DNA from: Meloidogyne chitwoodi
Taxonomy: Eukaryota > Nematoda > Chromadorea > Rhabditida > Meloidogynidae
Assembly (NCBI GenBank): GCA_015183035.1
Contig: JACZZP010000010.1
Coordinates: forward strand, 1,054,001 to 1,118,000
Length of the DNA stretch: 64,000 nt
Direction: 5' to 3'
Under the pieces are notes generated by a model, which saw nothing but the letters and a program-made list of their open reading frames with translations, had not been told where the DNA came from and made no database searches. How positions within the stretch are numbered: the first letter of the stretch is position 1; every line of letters starts with the position of its first letter. The position numbers and the translations under genes were made by a program. This document shows positions 27,750 to 40,078 of the stretch, one piece after another.

Positions 27750-30711
27750 ATGGCGGTACAAAAAACTGCCAATTTTTTCTCACAGATATTTTCAGAAATT
27801 CCCGATTTAGAAAAAGAAGAGAAAACTAGACAAGAGGACAATTGTATACGACGAGGCATAACTTTTTATATTTTATTTCATTTAATTTTGTTTCATTAAG
27901 CGATTCGTCAATTGTTTGTGCCTAACAACAAAACAACGGACGAGCTCTTTGATGCTAACTTACAAATTGCTGCAGGCCCTCATTTTCACAATAATTCGGT
28001 GAAAAAAAGCGATGTACAAATTTATTTAGGGGGAGAGAAATTAACTATTGGATTTCCACAGTAATGTTTTATATATTTTCATATTATTTATGCTCAGATT
28101 TTGATAGAAATTTTTACATATTCCAATTTAAATATTTTTTATATGAATTGGAGCAGAAGAAATACTCCTTTAACAGTTATCGTTTTTACCATATAAACTT
28201 TTTTTATAAATCTGATGAGCATAAATAATGCAAAAGTATTTATTTTTAACTTTTTTATTTCGTTAGGTCCTTTGAAGAGTGTAATTTTGATGCATTAATA
28301 ATGGAGAATATTTGCAAAAGAAATTATAGGACTCCAACTAATATTCAATCAGCAATGATTCCTTTAATTCGTGAAACTGACTGTATTTGTTTCTTTAATG
28401 CTTTTATACTGATTTAAATTTGAATATAACTCATTTTTAACGAAAAAAATAAATTTAAGATGACATTCTTGGACATTCACAAACAGGCACAGGGAAAACT
28501 GCTGCTTTTTTGTTACCTATAATTGATGAAATACATAAAGGTCATGAAAATGGAATAATTACTTTTAATAGCGATTCACCTTACGCGTATTATTTTTTTT
28601 TAATATTTTAGTTGTTTTTTATTTTTATATAGAATTGTACTTGCAACTACACGTGAACTAGTTATGCAGTTACATGAGGATGCGCTCGCTTTCGCATCTG
28701 GTGTTTGTTTTATTTAATTTATTATTTAAATTTTTAATCTTTTTAATTTCCTTTACCAGAAAACTAAAATATTTCTTTTTTATTTAATAAAAAAATTCAT
28801 TATTAAAAAAACATTTAAGGGACTTCTGTCTCTGTTTCTTATGCAATTGGTGATATGCCGACAGGATATTCAATAAGAGAGCTTAAAAAGGGATGTGATA
28901 TATTGATTGCCACAATTGGAAAACTTTGTGACTATTTGGCCTATTCCGTTGTATGTTGAAATGAACTGATTAGTTTTTATTAACAAAATTTTTCAAATAA
29001 AAAGGTAACAACTTACAAATTGAAATATTTTGTTCTTGATGAGGCTGATAGGTTTCTTTCGAAACAATGCGCTTTGGACGATCTTCGCAAGCTTAATGAG
29101 TATGGTTACTTGGTATTTTTTTGAATAAATGATTTATTTTAAAAATTAGGTCGTTTTAGAGAAATAAAATAATTAAGAAATATTGTGTAAATCTATTTTA
29201 AGAATCAAAAACATCGAACTATCATGTTAAGTGCCACTTTTGATTATGAATCTCTGAATGATATAAAAAATGAATTTATGTCTGAAAATCATTGTTGGGT
29301 GCGTGCCGGCGCTGTAAATCAAGTAATGAACACAATTACTCAAAAAATCTTGGAAGTTTGAAGGAAAATAAATTTCTTAAGTTTTTATTTTAAATATTTA
29401 AGGTTGCTCACTTTCAAAAGAGACCGACACTTTTAAAAATACTTTTAAGTAAATCAACAAATTTAAATAAATCATTTGAAGGTTTATTTATTTTTTAATA
29501 CTTTGTCACATCACCCATCTTTAATACTAAAATATACTCTTCACTCCCTTGATTTAAGATACCACGCCGTTGAAAAAACGAAATATATTTATTTCTTTAT
29601 CCCCTTGAAAAATGTTAAATTTTCAATCATTTTATCATTACTTATTTTCTTGATTCAAATAAGAATGAAATTAACCTAAAATAATTTCTTCTACTAATGA
29701 TATTGATATGAGAGCAATTCATATTTGGATGGCTGTTTTAGATGAGTGAGGAGTAAGTAGTAGAGCTGTTCCAAGAGTCTTGGTCTTGGTTTTCTTGGTT
29801 TTTTTTTGGTCTTGGTCTTGAGTCTTGGTTATAAGTCTTGGTTATAAGTCTTGGTCTTGGGTCTTGGTTATTTTTGGTCTTGGAACAGCTCTAGTAAGTA
29901 GTATATGTTGAGGGTTGTGTTTTACTGTTATATTTTTTGTTATCAATTCTTACAATTAGAACCACTCTATAACACGGAAAAAACGATCGTTTTCATACGT
30001 GGACGTCGTGAATGTGACCGGTTAATTTACTCAAAAAGAATTTTGAATTTTATTTTTAAGGTTGGCCATTGTACTCGCTTGTGAAGGTTTTAGAGTAATT
30101 CCTGTAAATACGTAAGATTTAAAAAGAATAATTTCATATTAATTATTTTTAAGGCATAGAACATTAAGACAAAGAACAGAAGCAGTGGAGAAATTTAAAA
30201 AATGTGAATATGATATTCTTGTTTCAAATGACCTTTTGGCACGTGGAATGAATTTTCCTAATGTTTGTTTTGATATGTCAACAATAAATTTCTAAATATT
30301 CTATAGTTTAAATTAATTTTTCAATATTATTTTTAATTATAAGGTTGATCATGTTATAAATTATGATTTGCCTACACCTGAAAACATTATTCAGTATATT
30401 CATGCTGTTGGAAGGACTGGAAGAGCTGGAAATGTTGGACTTGCTACTTCCTTTTTTGATCAGAATGGATCGGATATTCTTTTAACAAATAGTCTTATTC
30501 AAGTATACATATGTATAAGTTTTCCAAAAAATTAATTTTATTTTAGATTCTAGAAGAATCAATGCAAGAAGTTCCTGAATTTCTTCGAATTATTAGTATT
30601 CAGCAACAAAAAATTGTCGAGCATAACGAGATTTATCAATTTGAGGAAAATTTTCTTTGTGATATCCCAGCGAGCAGTGAACAATGTTTACCTCCTAATG
30701 ATACATGGTAG
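27750..30711 (+). CDS. Divergent DEAD-box RNA helicase (Vasa/DDX3-like)
   Basis: An ATP-dependent RNA helicase. Motifs in order: Q-motif region ([20 protein letters not shown], then [11 protein letters not shown]), motif [15 protein letters not shown], Ia TTRELVMQL, Ib-like [91 protein letters not shown]. The C-lobe is closest to the Vasa/GLH/DDX3 group. Two motifs deviate: HAVGRTGR where HRxGRxGR is usual, and TIGK for TPGR. About 13 exons join in frame. The ATG at 27750 follows a TTTCTATAG acceptor-like site, fitting trans-splicing. It has no RGG or zinc-knuckle domain. Two small repeats lie in its introns. Confidence 0.88.
28083..28229. mobile_element. Small MITE-like inverted repeat in helicase intron
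   Basis: ATTATTTATGCTCA at 28083-28096 is perfectly inverted at 28216-28229, and the similarity extends inward (AGATTT). The interior is non-coding and lies within an intron. No clear target duplication seen. Confidence 0.5.
29762..29892. mobile_element. 131-bp TCTTGG-repeat MITE with 10-bp target duplication
   Basis: The ends AGAGCTGTTCCAAGA and TCTTGGAACAGCTCT are perfect inverted copies. The interior is a run of TCTTGG units broken by TTATAAG and T-runs. It is flanked by AGTAAGTAGT at 29752-29761 and 29893-29902. It lies in the helicase intron between the exon ending at 29480 and the next exon near 29958. Confidence 0.8.
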
Positions 30712-31328
30712 TATGTATTTTTTCATTTTTGAGTATTCCTTACATTCACTGTCTATTATTCACATGTTTATCTGATAATTTTTCCCACTTTCATTGCATT
30801 AACTTAAAATTTGATGAGGTACTTTTTTCATTATTCTAAATCATATCAGAAAAGCTTTATATTTTCATTAGAGTCCGAATATTTTCTGGTAAGTGCAACT
30901 TTTTCTAGTTAAATCTTTACCAAAATTTAATAAATTTTTGTCTACATAACTTTTTTAATATTTTCCTTTACAAAGCCTTTACTAGTTCTTTATTATCCGG
31001 ACTCGAGTTCTCAAATAACATTTTTCTTTCTTGTATTCCCTCTACATATTCAATGCCCGGTTAATTTCGCACATCTACATATATTTTCAAATACAATAAA
31101 TCTTTTAATACAAATTATTGGTTCTTTATTATTTGTTGTAATCAATAGATTTTTTAACATTTTATATTTTGGGACATAACGGAGAGGTATAATGAATCGG
31201 CCGGCATTCATAAATGGTTATCGTTACTAACTCAAATAACATGCACTATTTAAAATTAGGCATCATTTAATTAGTCATAGTTACACATCTTTTGAAAAAA
31301 TCAAATTTACAATGTTAAAAATTGTAGA
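30712..31328. other. Convergent intergenic spacer
   Basis: Between the 3' ends of the helicase and the ubiquitin protease. Mixed AT-rich sequence with no supported gene. It should contain both 3' UTRs. Confidence 0.55.
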
Positions 31329-34300
31329 TTAAATATTTTTGTAAAATATGGATCTCCCATTTTCGTATGACTTGTCTGCATTATCAAGATCAATCTTTGT
31401 TTGGTATTTCTGAACAATATGCTCTGGAACATTTTGAGGAAACCATGTTAACTGTTTTTTTACATAAGGTCTTCTTTGATAGAAAAGTAAATAAGAACGA
31501 GACGAATTGTGAAGTTCTCTAAAATTATTTCCAGATTCAGATATTGTTGAAACATGTGAATCGTCAAATGTTCGCCATTGCCCATCAACAGGGTTTCGAG
31601 TGGCTGCTGTGTAATGACCTGTAAATTTATATTAATAAAATGTTGATGATAAACAAACCAGAATTGGTTCGCTCTCCATAATGATAAATTACACCAGTTA
31701 AGTTATAGATCATTTTCTTTTCAATGTAGTTAAATTTATTTAAATTTCCACTTCTTTTATTCTAAAATAATCAATAAAATATTTATAAAAAACCCATACT
31801 TTAGGTAATGTGCTCGACCTCAGATGTTGATTATAAACATAATGGCTCATATCAAGTTCCTCAATTGGTATTTGAACAAGGCTATCAATCTTTTTAGTTA
31901 CACCTACAGATAACTAGAAAAAGAGAAGTTTTGTCGAATTTTTATACTATTTATTTAAGAATATTTATTAAAATTTATTCAAAAATAACTAGAAAAAGAT
32001 ATACTGATTCAAAACGCTTGAGATGGAAAACAAGAATATCGGGTAGTGAATGAAATTGAAGTTCCATAGATCCAGGCGATTTTTTACATTTCGGACATAT
32101 CCAGTCACGTATCGATTCTAAAAATAAAGTATTAGCTTTATGATAATAGTAAAATTCCATACCACATTTAACGTAATCATCAATCAAATTTATAAGAGAA
32201 ATGGGGGATTGTTTCGAATTTTTATTCTCGCAAAAGGAATAATCATCAAGGATAACCGCAGGAGGAATATTAGTCATAAAATCACGCCTTAATTTCATAC
32301 TATCCCATTCAATAATTATTCGCAGAACATTTTTACTATTGTATTTCTCACAAATTCTGCAAATTATAATTTAATTCATTTAAAATTATTAAAATATTTA
32401 CTTATTCACAGAATCATGAAGAAGAGGTTTCATCATTTGAGGATCAAGCACTAAGACCTTGTAATCAGAATTTTGAAGAAGAAATTTGTAGTCTTGTGGC
32501 AAAGGGTAAAAAGGATAAGGCAAAATATAAGAGCATTTATTCAGTAAACAGTTACTTATAAAATTATAGTTCCAATGTCTTTGTAAAATTACCAAAAAAG
32601 GATGTTCAAGACTAAATAAGAATATTAAAAAAATAAAAAAATTATAAAAAAAAACCGTTCACCATATGGGAATATTCCTATTGTACAAACAACAACAGCA
32701 ATAATTACACCTTCTTGTTGTATTCCTGTAGGAAGTCTTGGAATTTCCAAAATATTAAGTTCGTTAAATTGACGATTCTCTACATCAATTATATAATCAT
32801 TTGCCAATAATTGTATTTGACCATTGGAGCTTATACTGCATGCTATGGCCTGTTTAAAAATTATAAAATATATAATTCAGAATCATTTAATAAATTACAT
32901 CGTCTGGCGAATTATCGAAAGTTTCCACTATTAGATTCTTAAAATAATTAACAGCTACTACGGGGCCGGGAATGGTGAAATAATAACGGATGATCGATGG
33001 AAATGGTGGTAAAGATACAAGATTCACTGAAAACTGGCATAGTCTGTAAAATAATTTTTTTATTATAAATAAATAATAAAAACTTTATTTCCAATGGAAT
33101 ACTAAGTGAAATACAAAGATAAGGCTCAAATGCCAAACTGGTAAAACCGCAAACCGAATTAGTACATTTCAATGCAGATCGGAATTGGCCTCTTAACAAA
33201 ATATTAAAAAATAAGTATATAAAAAATACCGAAACAAATCCATAATCGTAGACTCATGCGAACCACTAATTCGTTCCAATGCATCATTAGCCAATTCCTC
33301 TTCTGATTTGTACATCTAAATGTTTTAAATAAATTAAAAAATAATTTAAAAAACCCTAAGTTTAGAGTTTAATTTATTAACATCAGTTTTTATCTCGTTT
33401 CCTTTAGTTTCTTCATGAAGTTTATTCAATAACCAAATAAGACACTCATGTGAATCCTACAAAAAATAAATTTGTTTAATATGAGAATAAAACCTGTTGA
33501 CGAGATATAACAAATTGTGGATTTAATTCTCCAATAAATTTGAGCGTTTTAAAACAAAAAGAATCGGCACTTGAGTTATTGAACCAAAGGCAGCGAAGTG
33601 TGGCAATAAAGGAGTTTGAGAGACAGTTATATTCCTTATGCTAGAATTTGAAAATTAAAAAGGCTATTTTCTTGCATGCACACTAACAAAGTTAAGATTA
33701 TTCGAAAAAAATCCAATAAATTAAATGGAAAAATATACAATACAATCCACACATATAGAAATATTCTATAACATGTTAGGTATATTCATTAAAACAAAGC
33801 TTGATAAACAGCAAAATAAAGTTATATACCTTTTCACTAGACTTAGTGTTAGAACCATCACATAAGAGAAATTCTGCAAAACTTTCACAAACCGCAAGGC
33901 ACTGAATAATAGCAGAAAAATAGCAGGTATTCCCATGATTAATAAGTCCTATGATTCAAAATAAAATTTCAAAATTTTAATAATACTTTAAAAACCTTTC
34001 AAGCATGGAGTATATATTGTTGAATGTATAGAACTTAATCTAGTTGGTGAGATTCTCTCATCAGGGGTAACAGGTCTCTTTTGGACTATAGCAGATGAAT
34101 TGTTTGCGTAGATTTCTTTTTGAAATGCCCTGGACATTTCTCCTGTTTTTCTCTGAACTTCCTGTTTTTCTGAATCTAATAAATAACTAGTTGAAGGTAG
34201 GTTATTAGAAGGTAAAGCAGTTGATGATCGCTTTACAATGGGATCTCTAATAGAATTAAATGCTATAGAAGATGGCTGTCGACTCTCGTTGATGAAACTG

Positions 34301-35146
34301 GTAGACGAAGACGAGGAACTTCTATGGATACTTGGCACCGTGTAGGAAGAAAGGTGACCGTTAACCTAAAAATTATACAATATTTAAAACTTATACGAGA
34401 AATAACATGTTGTGTGGAAGAGAAGCGAGTATTTAAAGGTGTAGCCGAAAGGTCCCTTCTAGTTCTGTTTCCACCAATCAGATGCCTCTTAAAGAAAGAA
34501 CGTAATGATTTTAAGGCCGAATTGTGCTTTTTAGCCCCGTCTCGCACCGTGGGAATTATGCCTGTTCTCTGAGCAGCATAGTTGTCGCATCCTGAAGAGA
34601 AATCAATATTAACTGTATAGTTGACCTACATATTTCAATAATACACCAGGTCATAAAAAAGTTTCAAAAAAACGGTTCAATATTAACAAAAATTACAAAA
34701 ATAAAAAGGAATATTTTAATTATGTTTAAGTTTGCCCACCGCCTTGAGCAAAACGACCGTCCTCATCTGCATAATAATTTCTGGGAGTGTATGTTGAGTT
34801 TTTCGACAGATTATACAAGGGTGCCCGTATTCCAGAACGACTCTTAATTCAAAAATTTTTAAAATTAAATCGTGAATAGACGAACCCTCTCAGTAGTCGG
34901 AAAGTGGGATGAATAGTTGACTAAAGTAGCGGTAGTATTAGTATTCAATCTAGGTGAATATTTTCCAAAAGAAGTAGGATATGAAGAATATTTAGAATTT
35001 CTATCGCCCTCCAACCCAGCAATAGGAAATTTTGATGATGGTTTTTCAAGATACTTGTTAGATGATGAGTTAATATTTTTTAAAAATTTATCAACAGAAT
35101 CCGTTCCATATTGTTGAAGATATGGTCGAGAGTTTCGACGTTCCAT
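31329..35146 (-). CDS. Ubiquitin-specific protease (USP31/43-like)
   Basis: A cysteine deubiquitinase of the USP family. The N-terminal 300 or so residues are Ser-rich and disordered (MERRNSRPYLQQYGTDSVDK start; HRSSSSSSTSFINESRQPSS). The Cys box LINHGNTCYFSAIIQCL lies at about 33885-33945, the QQDSHECL segment near 33480-33500, and a CxxC-type pair at ICPKCKKSPG (about 32090). LVFHLKRFES and the His box NSGHYTAATRNPVDGQW with FDD follow near 31570-31620. The catalytic Cys, His and Asp are all present. A long insert between the Cys and His boxes fits the USP31/USP43 group, but subfamily is by impression only. The start ATG lies shortly after a TTTCAG acceptor. The gene is divergent from the CELF gene with a 586-bp gap. 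Confidence 0.87.
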
Positions 35147-35732
35147 CGCATTTTGTAGCTGAAAAAATGATAAAGATTATCTAAAATTTAAGTGAGTCAT
35201 TTCACGAAAAGAAAATAAAATCTTAGCCAGTAATAAAATTGCAAATTCCTGCTCGGTATATCACGTGACGAACTCACAAATTCTAAAATGGGTCCCCTTA
35301 CCTTGATTTTACAACCCTATACATCACCACCAATAAGATCAACACATTCAGTTTTAATTCTATACAAATACTAATGACTGTAGCTTCTAATTAATGGGTT
35401 AAGGCTCAAATAGATATGATTCATCCGAATTAATCTTATAACAAGTCTTTTGGTCTCTTAGACCAAAAAGCGAATAAAACAGTTGTTTGATAGATCGTTT
35501 ATCCTGCTATTTAGTAATCTGTTGTATTACATTTATTTTTACTTTTTTTATTTATTTATGTAGATAAACAACTGCTAATTGTTTAAAAATCGATTGAAAA
35601 ATTTACTATATCTTCGAAACGCAACGCTTCAGTCCTTACGTTTCAGTATCCGCCGTTTCAGTCCATACGCTTCAGTCCCCACCTTTAATACTATTTTCCT
35701 AATTTTATAAATTTAATAACAGAATTAATAAA
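35147..35732. promoter_or_regulatory. Divergent promoter region of USP and CELF genes
   Basis: Shared upstream DNA of two divergently transcribed genes. It holds a GC-richer phased array at 35624-35683 with four units of the form (A/C)CG(C/T)TTCAGT spaced 14-15 bp. No ORF. Confidence 0.55.
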
Positions 35733-38098
35733 ATGCAGTCTTCCTCCAATATTAGTAAGAATAATAATAATATTATTCAACAATCTTTTATAAATGATTC
35801 TAAAAACAGTGAAGATTCAGCAACGAATGTCCCAGATTCTGATACAATCAAAATGTTCGTTGGACAGATCCCCAAGGTTAAAAATAAAATAATGTTTATA
35901 TAAAAATTAATTGTAGAGTTGGGATGAGGAAAAATTGATCGAATTCTTCACGCAATATGGTCCAGTTTTTCAATTAAATATTTTACGTGGTAAAGATGGT
36001 GAAGAAAGTAAAGGTAAGGGGAATATGTATGACTTTTTGATTATTAATCTTTCTTTTAGGTTGCTGTTTCGTTACATTTTATCATCGAAAAGATGCCATA
36101 AATGCACAAAATGCGCTTCATAATGTTCATACTATGCCTGGACTTTCACATCCTGTTCAAATGAAGCCTGCTGATACAGAAAATAGAAATGGTTTTATTT
36201 TCGAAATATAATTTCATTATTTTTATAGATCGAAAACTATTCATTGGGATGTTAAGGTTTTTTATTTTGTTTTTCTATTAATTTGATTAATTTTGAGTAA
36301 ATCAATGGATGAAGCTGATGTTCGTGAACTTTTTAATGAATTTGGGCAAATAGAAGATTGCAGTATTTTACGTGATCAAGGAAAAAGTAAAGGTATTTTA
36401 TCAATTAAATATTATTTCAAAATTTTTTGTTATTAATCGATTGTTTGGCTAAATATTAATGTTATGGTTAGTTTCGTTGGTATCGGGAATTTAATTTAAA
36501 TTTTGATCTGTTATTTTTTAGTTTTTATCGTAAAAAATATAAGAAGTAGCTTATCAGATAACTACGTATATGTATACACGTTTATTATTGCTTATTATTG
36601 TAATCCTTGTTTTTAATGTTTATGTATAATTTTTATGTATTTATTTGTTTTGTGTTTGTTACAGGATGTGCTTTTCTGACATTTGTCAGTCGTTCATGTG
36701 CACTTCAAGCTGTTCGTAAAATGAATCAGTCACAAATTTTTGAGGTAAAATTTTGTCCAATTTTTCAAATATCGTTTGTCTGGTTAAATTTTGGTTTTTA
36801 CTTTTGAAAAAATTATTGATTAGGGCTGCAACAGGCCAGTTGTCGTCAAATTTGTTGATGGAGGAAAGGAAAAAAATGTAGGCACAAAATGGATGGAAGC
36901 AAGCAGAGCACCTTTAGAATCCGGCAGCAATATTGGCGCTTTGGCCAAATTGGTTTGTTCTTAACTTTTGGAAACAAAATAAATAATTTATTCAATGATT
37001 ACGGCAGTGTAACTAAGGATGTTAGAATATATATCAGATTTTATTGGTTAAAGATTCACAAATTCCTAATAGATTTCACAACAGCAATGTGGTATTGCAG
37101 AGCCACGGATTGGATTCGAAATATTGACAAATATGGCATCACTTCTCCAACAACCAGGATTTGCATCACTTTTAAATTCTTGTAGCTCATTATAAACTTA
37201 AAAATGTTATTGCTATTTTTAGCGCATTCTCCACAATTCTCACGAAAAGAATTAAACGACGCAATACCTTCTATAGGATTTGGTTTTTTTAAATTATTTA
37301 GAACATCCATAGTTTTTTAATTTTTTAGATAAACAAAGAATATGTAGTCAACTAGTAATCAATCAGAAGCTTGTCTCACCTTTACAACATCTACAACAAT
37401 TTTCTCCTAAACTTTACGTTCATCCAGCTCTTTTTACACAAAGTATAATTTAGAAAACTAATTTTTAAGTTAGTAAATTCTGAAAAATTTCAGACAGTCA
37501 AAATCTTCTTGGCCAAGCATGTGGCCTACAAATAACTGGTATGACGTATCCAATTACCTCACAGAATTTTCAACAAACTTCCTATCTTCCGGAAATGCAA
37601 ACTGGTGCAGCAATGTCACAACCAGAAATAAATTCTAGAGGTCCAGAAGGTTGCAATCTCTTTATATACCATTTACCACAAGAATTCACGGATTCTGATT
37701 TGTTCGTTTTTAAAATTTCGACCTAATGAAGATTTACATCAGTCCATCACTTGAAAATAAAAATAGGACTTACTAGAAATTTTTAGGAGGAGCACTACAA
37801 GTGTCACTTTCATCTCCTAATGAATTTTTGGATTTAGATTTTCTCTTTTCTGCAATTATGGTCCAATATTATCCGCTAAGGTATTTATTGACAAACAAAC
37901 GAATATGAGCAAGTGCTTTGGCTTTGTTAGTTTCAATAATGCGAATTCAGCTCAGAATGCAATAACAGGTATCAGATCAATAATTTTTCTATAACTTATT
38001 GACATTCAGGAATGAATGGTCTTCAAATTGGTAACAGACGTCTCAAAGTTCAATTGAAAAGATCAGATGTGAAGCCTTACGAGAAACTTCAGAACTGA
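35733..38098 (+). CDS. CELF/Bruno-type RNA-binding protein with three RRMs
   Basis: A splicing and translation regulator that binds GU-rich RNA. RRM1 starts [20 protein letters not shown] and has [20 protein letters not shown] and the CELF hallmark [17 protein letters not shown]2 has [20 protein letters not shown] and [20 protein letters not shown]. The divergent linker carries [17 protein letters not shown] and Gln-rich pieces across small exons (37069-37440). RRM3 has [39 protein letters not shown] and [18 protein letters not shown] at the C-terminus. The order RRM1-RRM2-linker-RRM3 matches etr-1/unc-75 of Caenorhabditis; which one is not settled. Splice phases were checked throughout and agree. 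Confidence 0.92.
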
Positions 38099-38408
38099 AT
38101 CATATTTCTTACTTAGTCTTAAAAAATTTCTTGCCCAAGTATTTAAATTTTTTGCCATATTAATCATCCCTCAGAAATTCCTTGCCATAAACAATTATAT
38201 ATGTTGCCATAACTCGAACAATATGCAATTCTTATTGCTAAAAATTTTTTAGATTTTGCTTTGACGATTTTTAGAATTAAATTTGAATTTTTTATTTATT
38301 TAAATCAATAAAAACAATTCTGTAGTCATATTTTACAACCTTGTAATTTGTAAATTGGCATATAAACTAGTTTTTAACTTATTTGTCAGCTATTCAAACG
38401 AGACTCAT
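38099..38408. other. Convergent 3' UTR spacer
   Basis: Short spacer between the CELF stop and the sideroflexin stop. AATAAAA-type signals occur near 38305. No other feature. Confidence 0.55.
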
Positions 38409-39674
38409 TCAAAGACCTTTGTTGTAGTAAACAAAATTAGGTGGCTCAGCATTCATCATAATTATTTTTTGCAGATCTTGTTCCAATTTAGAAAACTGAA
38501 CATATAAATTTCAATATTTTTAAGGATTTAGAAAAGCATACTTTCATTGGACTTTGTTGTGGAAAAATTGCACAACATAATGGCGTAGAAAAAGTCAAAA
38601 TAAATCCGCAAATGAGTGTTTGGATAATTGGTGAAATCCATAGCCTCGTATTAAACCAACGTTTCTTCATAAGTTGATTTATAATTATAGGAGTAAGCAC
38701 TAAATTTTTAAAAAGTTAATCAAAAACAATTACAAAGTACCCATATAAGGAGTAGCCATTAAAACTCGACTAACTACTACTTGTGGCACTGCACGATACG
38801 CGGCATTCTTACTATAACCAAGCGAATTGTTGTTTTCATCAAATACTTCCAAGCCTTCAACAAATTCCCTGGATTATAAGAAAACAGTTCCTAATTTATA
38901 AAATTTTTTTAATAATTTACTTTTGTCTCATCAATGGACAGTTAATCATATTTGCAATTGCAACAGCAACAAACGGAACAAGTCGACCATAGATTGGAGG
39001 CATTTTCTACAGAATGTAAAAATTGTTTCCAATTCATCAGAAATTTCTGATTAAAAATATAAAACCTTGGACATTGCATTCAAACCCAATGCAGCGGTAA
39101 GTGCACCACCAGTTGCACAGAAATAGGCTTGAATAAGCTGTTTAGTTCCAACTGAATCACCTGACCGATTTGTGTAATTAGAAACTGCATTAAACGTTTG
39201 GTTAAGCCATTGCCAAAAAACAATTGCAGGTGTGGATCTTTAGAAATTAAATAATACGTAAATTTATTAACCTATAAAAACTGAGCAATCCTCCTGTGAT
39301 AATCATGTTACAAGGCATTTGAGCACTCATACGTCCACAAATAAACATTTTATCACCAGTTGTTGGATGATATGCAGAATCATAAAGATTTTTGGCTGAC
39401 CATAACTGTCCGATTGTTAAATCAGCAGGGAATTCACCTTTTCTACAAATTAATGATAATTATGTTACTAAAATAATTATATATACTTATAATCTAAAAC
39501 AACTTTTCGAGAACGTTCCAATGCTTTATTGCTGACAAAAAGATTGAGTGGGTTTACCACTGCGAAGAAATGCCGAGCTCGCCCTTCAAAGGTCGATTGG
39601 TCCCATCTTGGCTTCGTTATATTTGGTTTAACGGAAAGATCTTTAACTAATTTGCTATTCACTTCGTAGTTCAT
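38409..39674 (-). CDS. Sideroflexin (mitochondrial serine transporter family)
   Basis: An inner-membrane mitochondrial carrier; SFXN1/3 move serine for one-carbon metabolism. Family marks: [20 protein letters not shown] near the N-terminus, [84 protein letters not shown], the C-terminal helices with [17 protein letters not shown], and a last exon [20 protein letters not shown] ending YYNKGL, the canonical C-terminus. The last exon was found by reading past an apparent stop, using a GTATGC donor in the preceding exon. Complete, seven or so exons. Confidence 0.95.
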
Positions 39675-40078
39675 ACCCGTAATTATTGTTAAATAAATAT
39701 TAGAATTTTAGTATAAATTATATAAATAAAAATTATCACAAAGTTATGAAAACCCTTAAAAGAAAAATAATTAGAAGTTGCCTTATTTTAATCTGATTAA
39801 ATGATGTCTTCATGGCACTAATTAAGTAATTAGAAACAATTTCTATATTAAATATAATAAATTTATTACATATATTAATAACATAGGTATAATATATTTA
39901 TATGTGAAGAATCTTAACCAGTGAGTGGAGATTTTTTTTAAACACTCGAAATGTTTCCACGAATTTTTCAATCTCAAAAAAAAATTTTTTATTTTAACAG
40001 AAAAATCAAAATGCCAGAGAGAAGAAAATGTGAAAATTAAAATGATGCAAAATTAGTAAATATTTTAACAGATGATTA
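39675..40078. other. Spacer between sideroflexin promoter and PAX6 3' end
   Basis: AT-rich spacer. It carries a candidate AATATA/AATAAA region for the upstream minus-strand gene near 39850. No gene. Confidence 0.5.

Noticed and set aside
29476..29679. 67-codon frame after helicase exon 29400-29480
   Set aside because: It begins inside the exon and reads through a GTTTATTT donor into intron sequence; the helicase frame resumes near 29958.
34324..34572. 82-codon plus-strand frame in the USP gene
   Set aside because: Shadow of the Ser-rich N-terminal USP exons on the minus strand.
37056..37310. 84-codon minus-strand frame inside the CELF gene
   Set aside because: It is antisense to two small CELF linker exons whose plus-strand frames join in phase ([17 protein letters not shown] and following).
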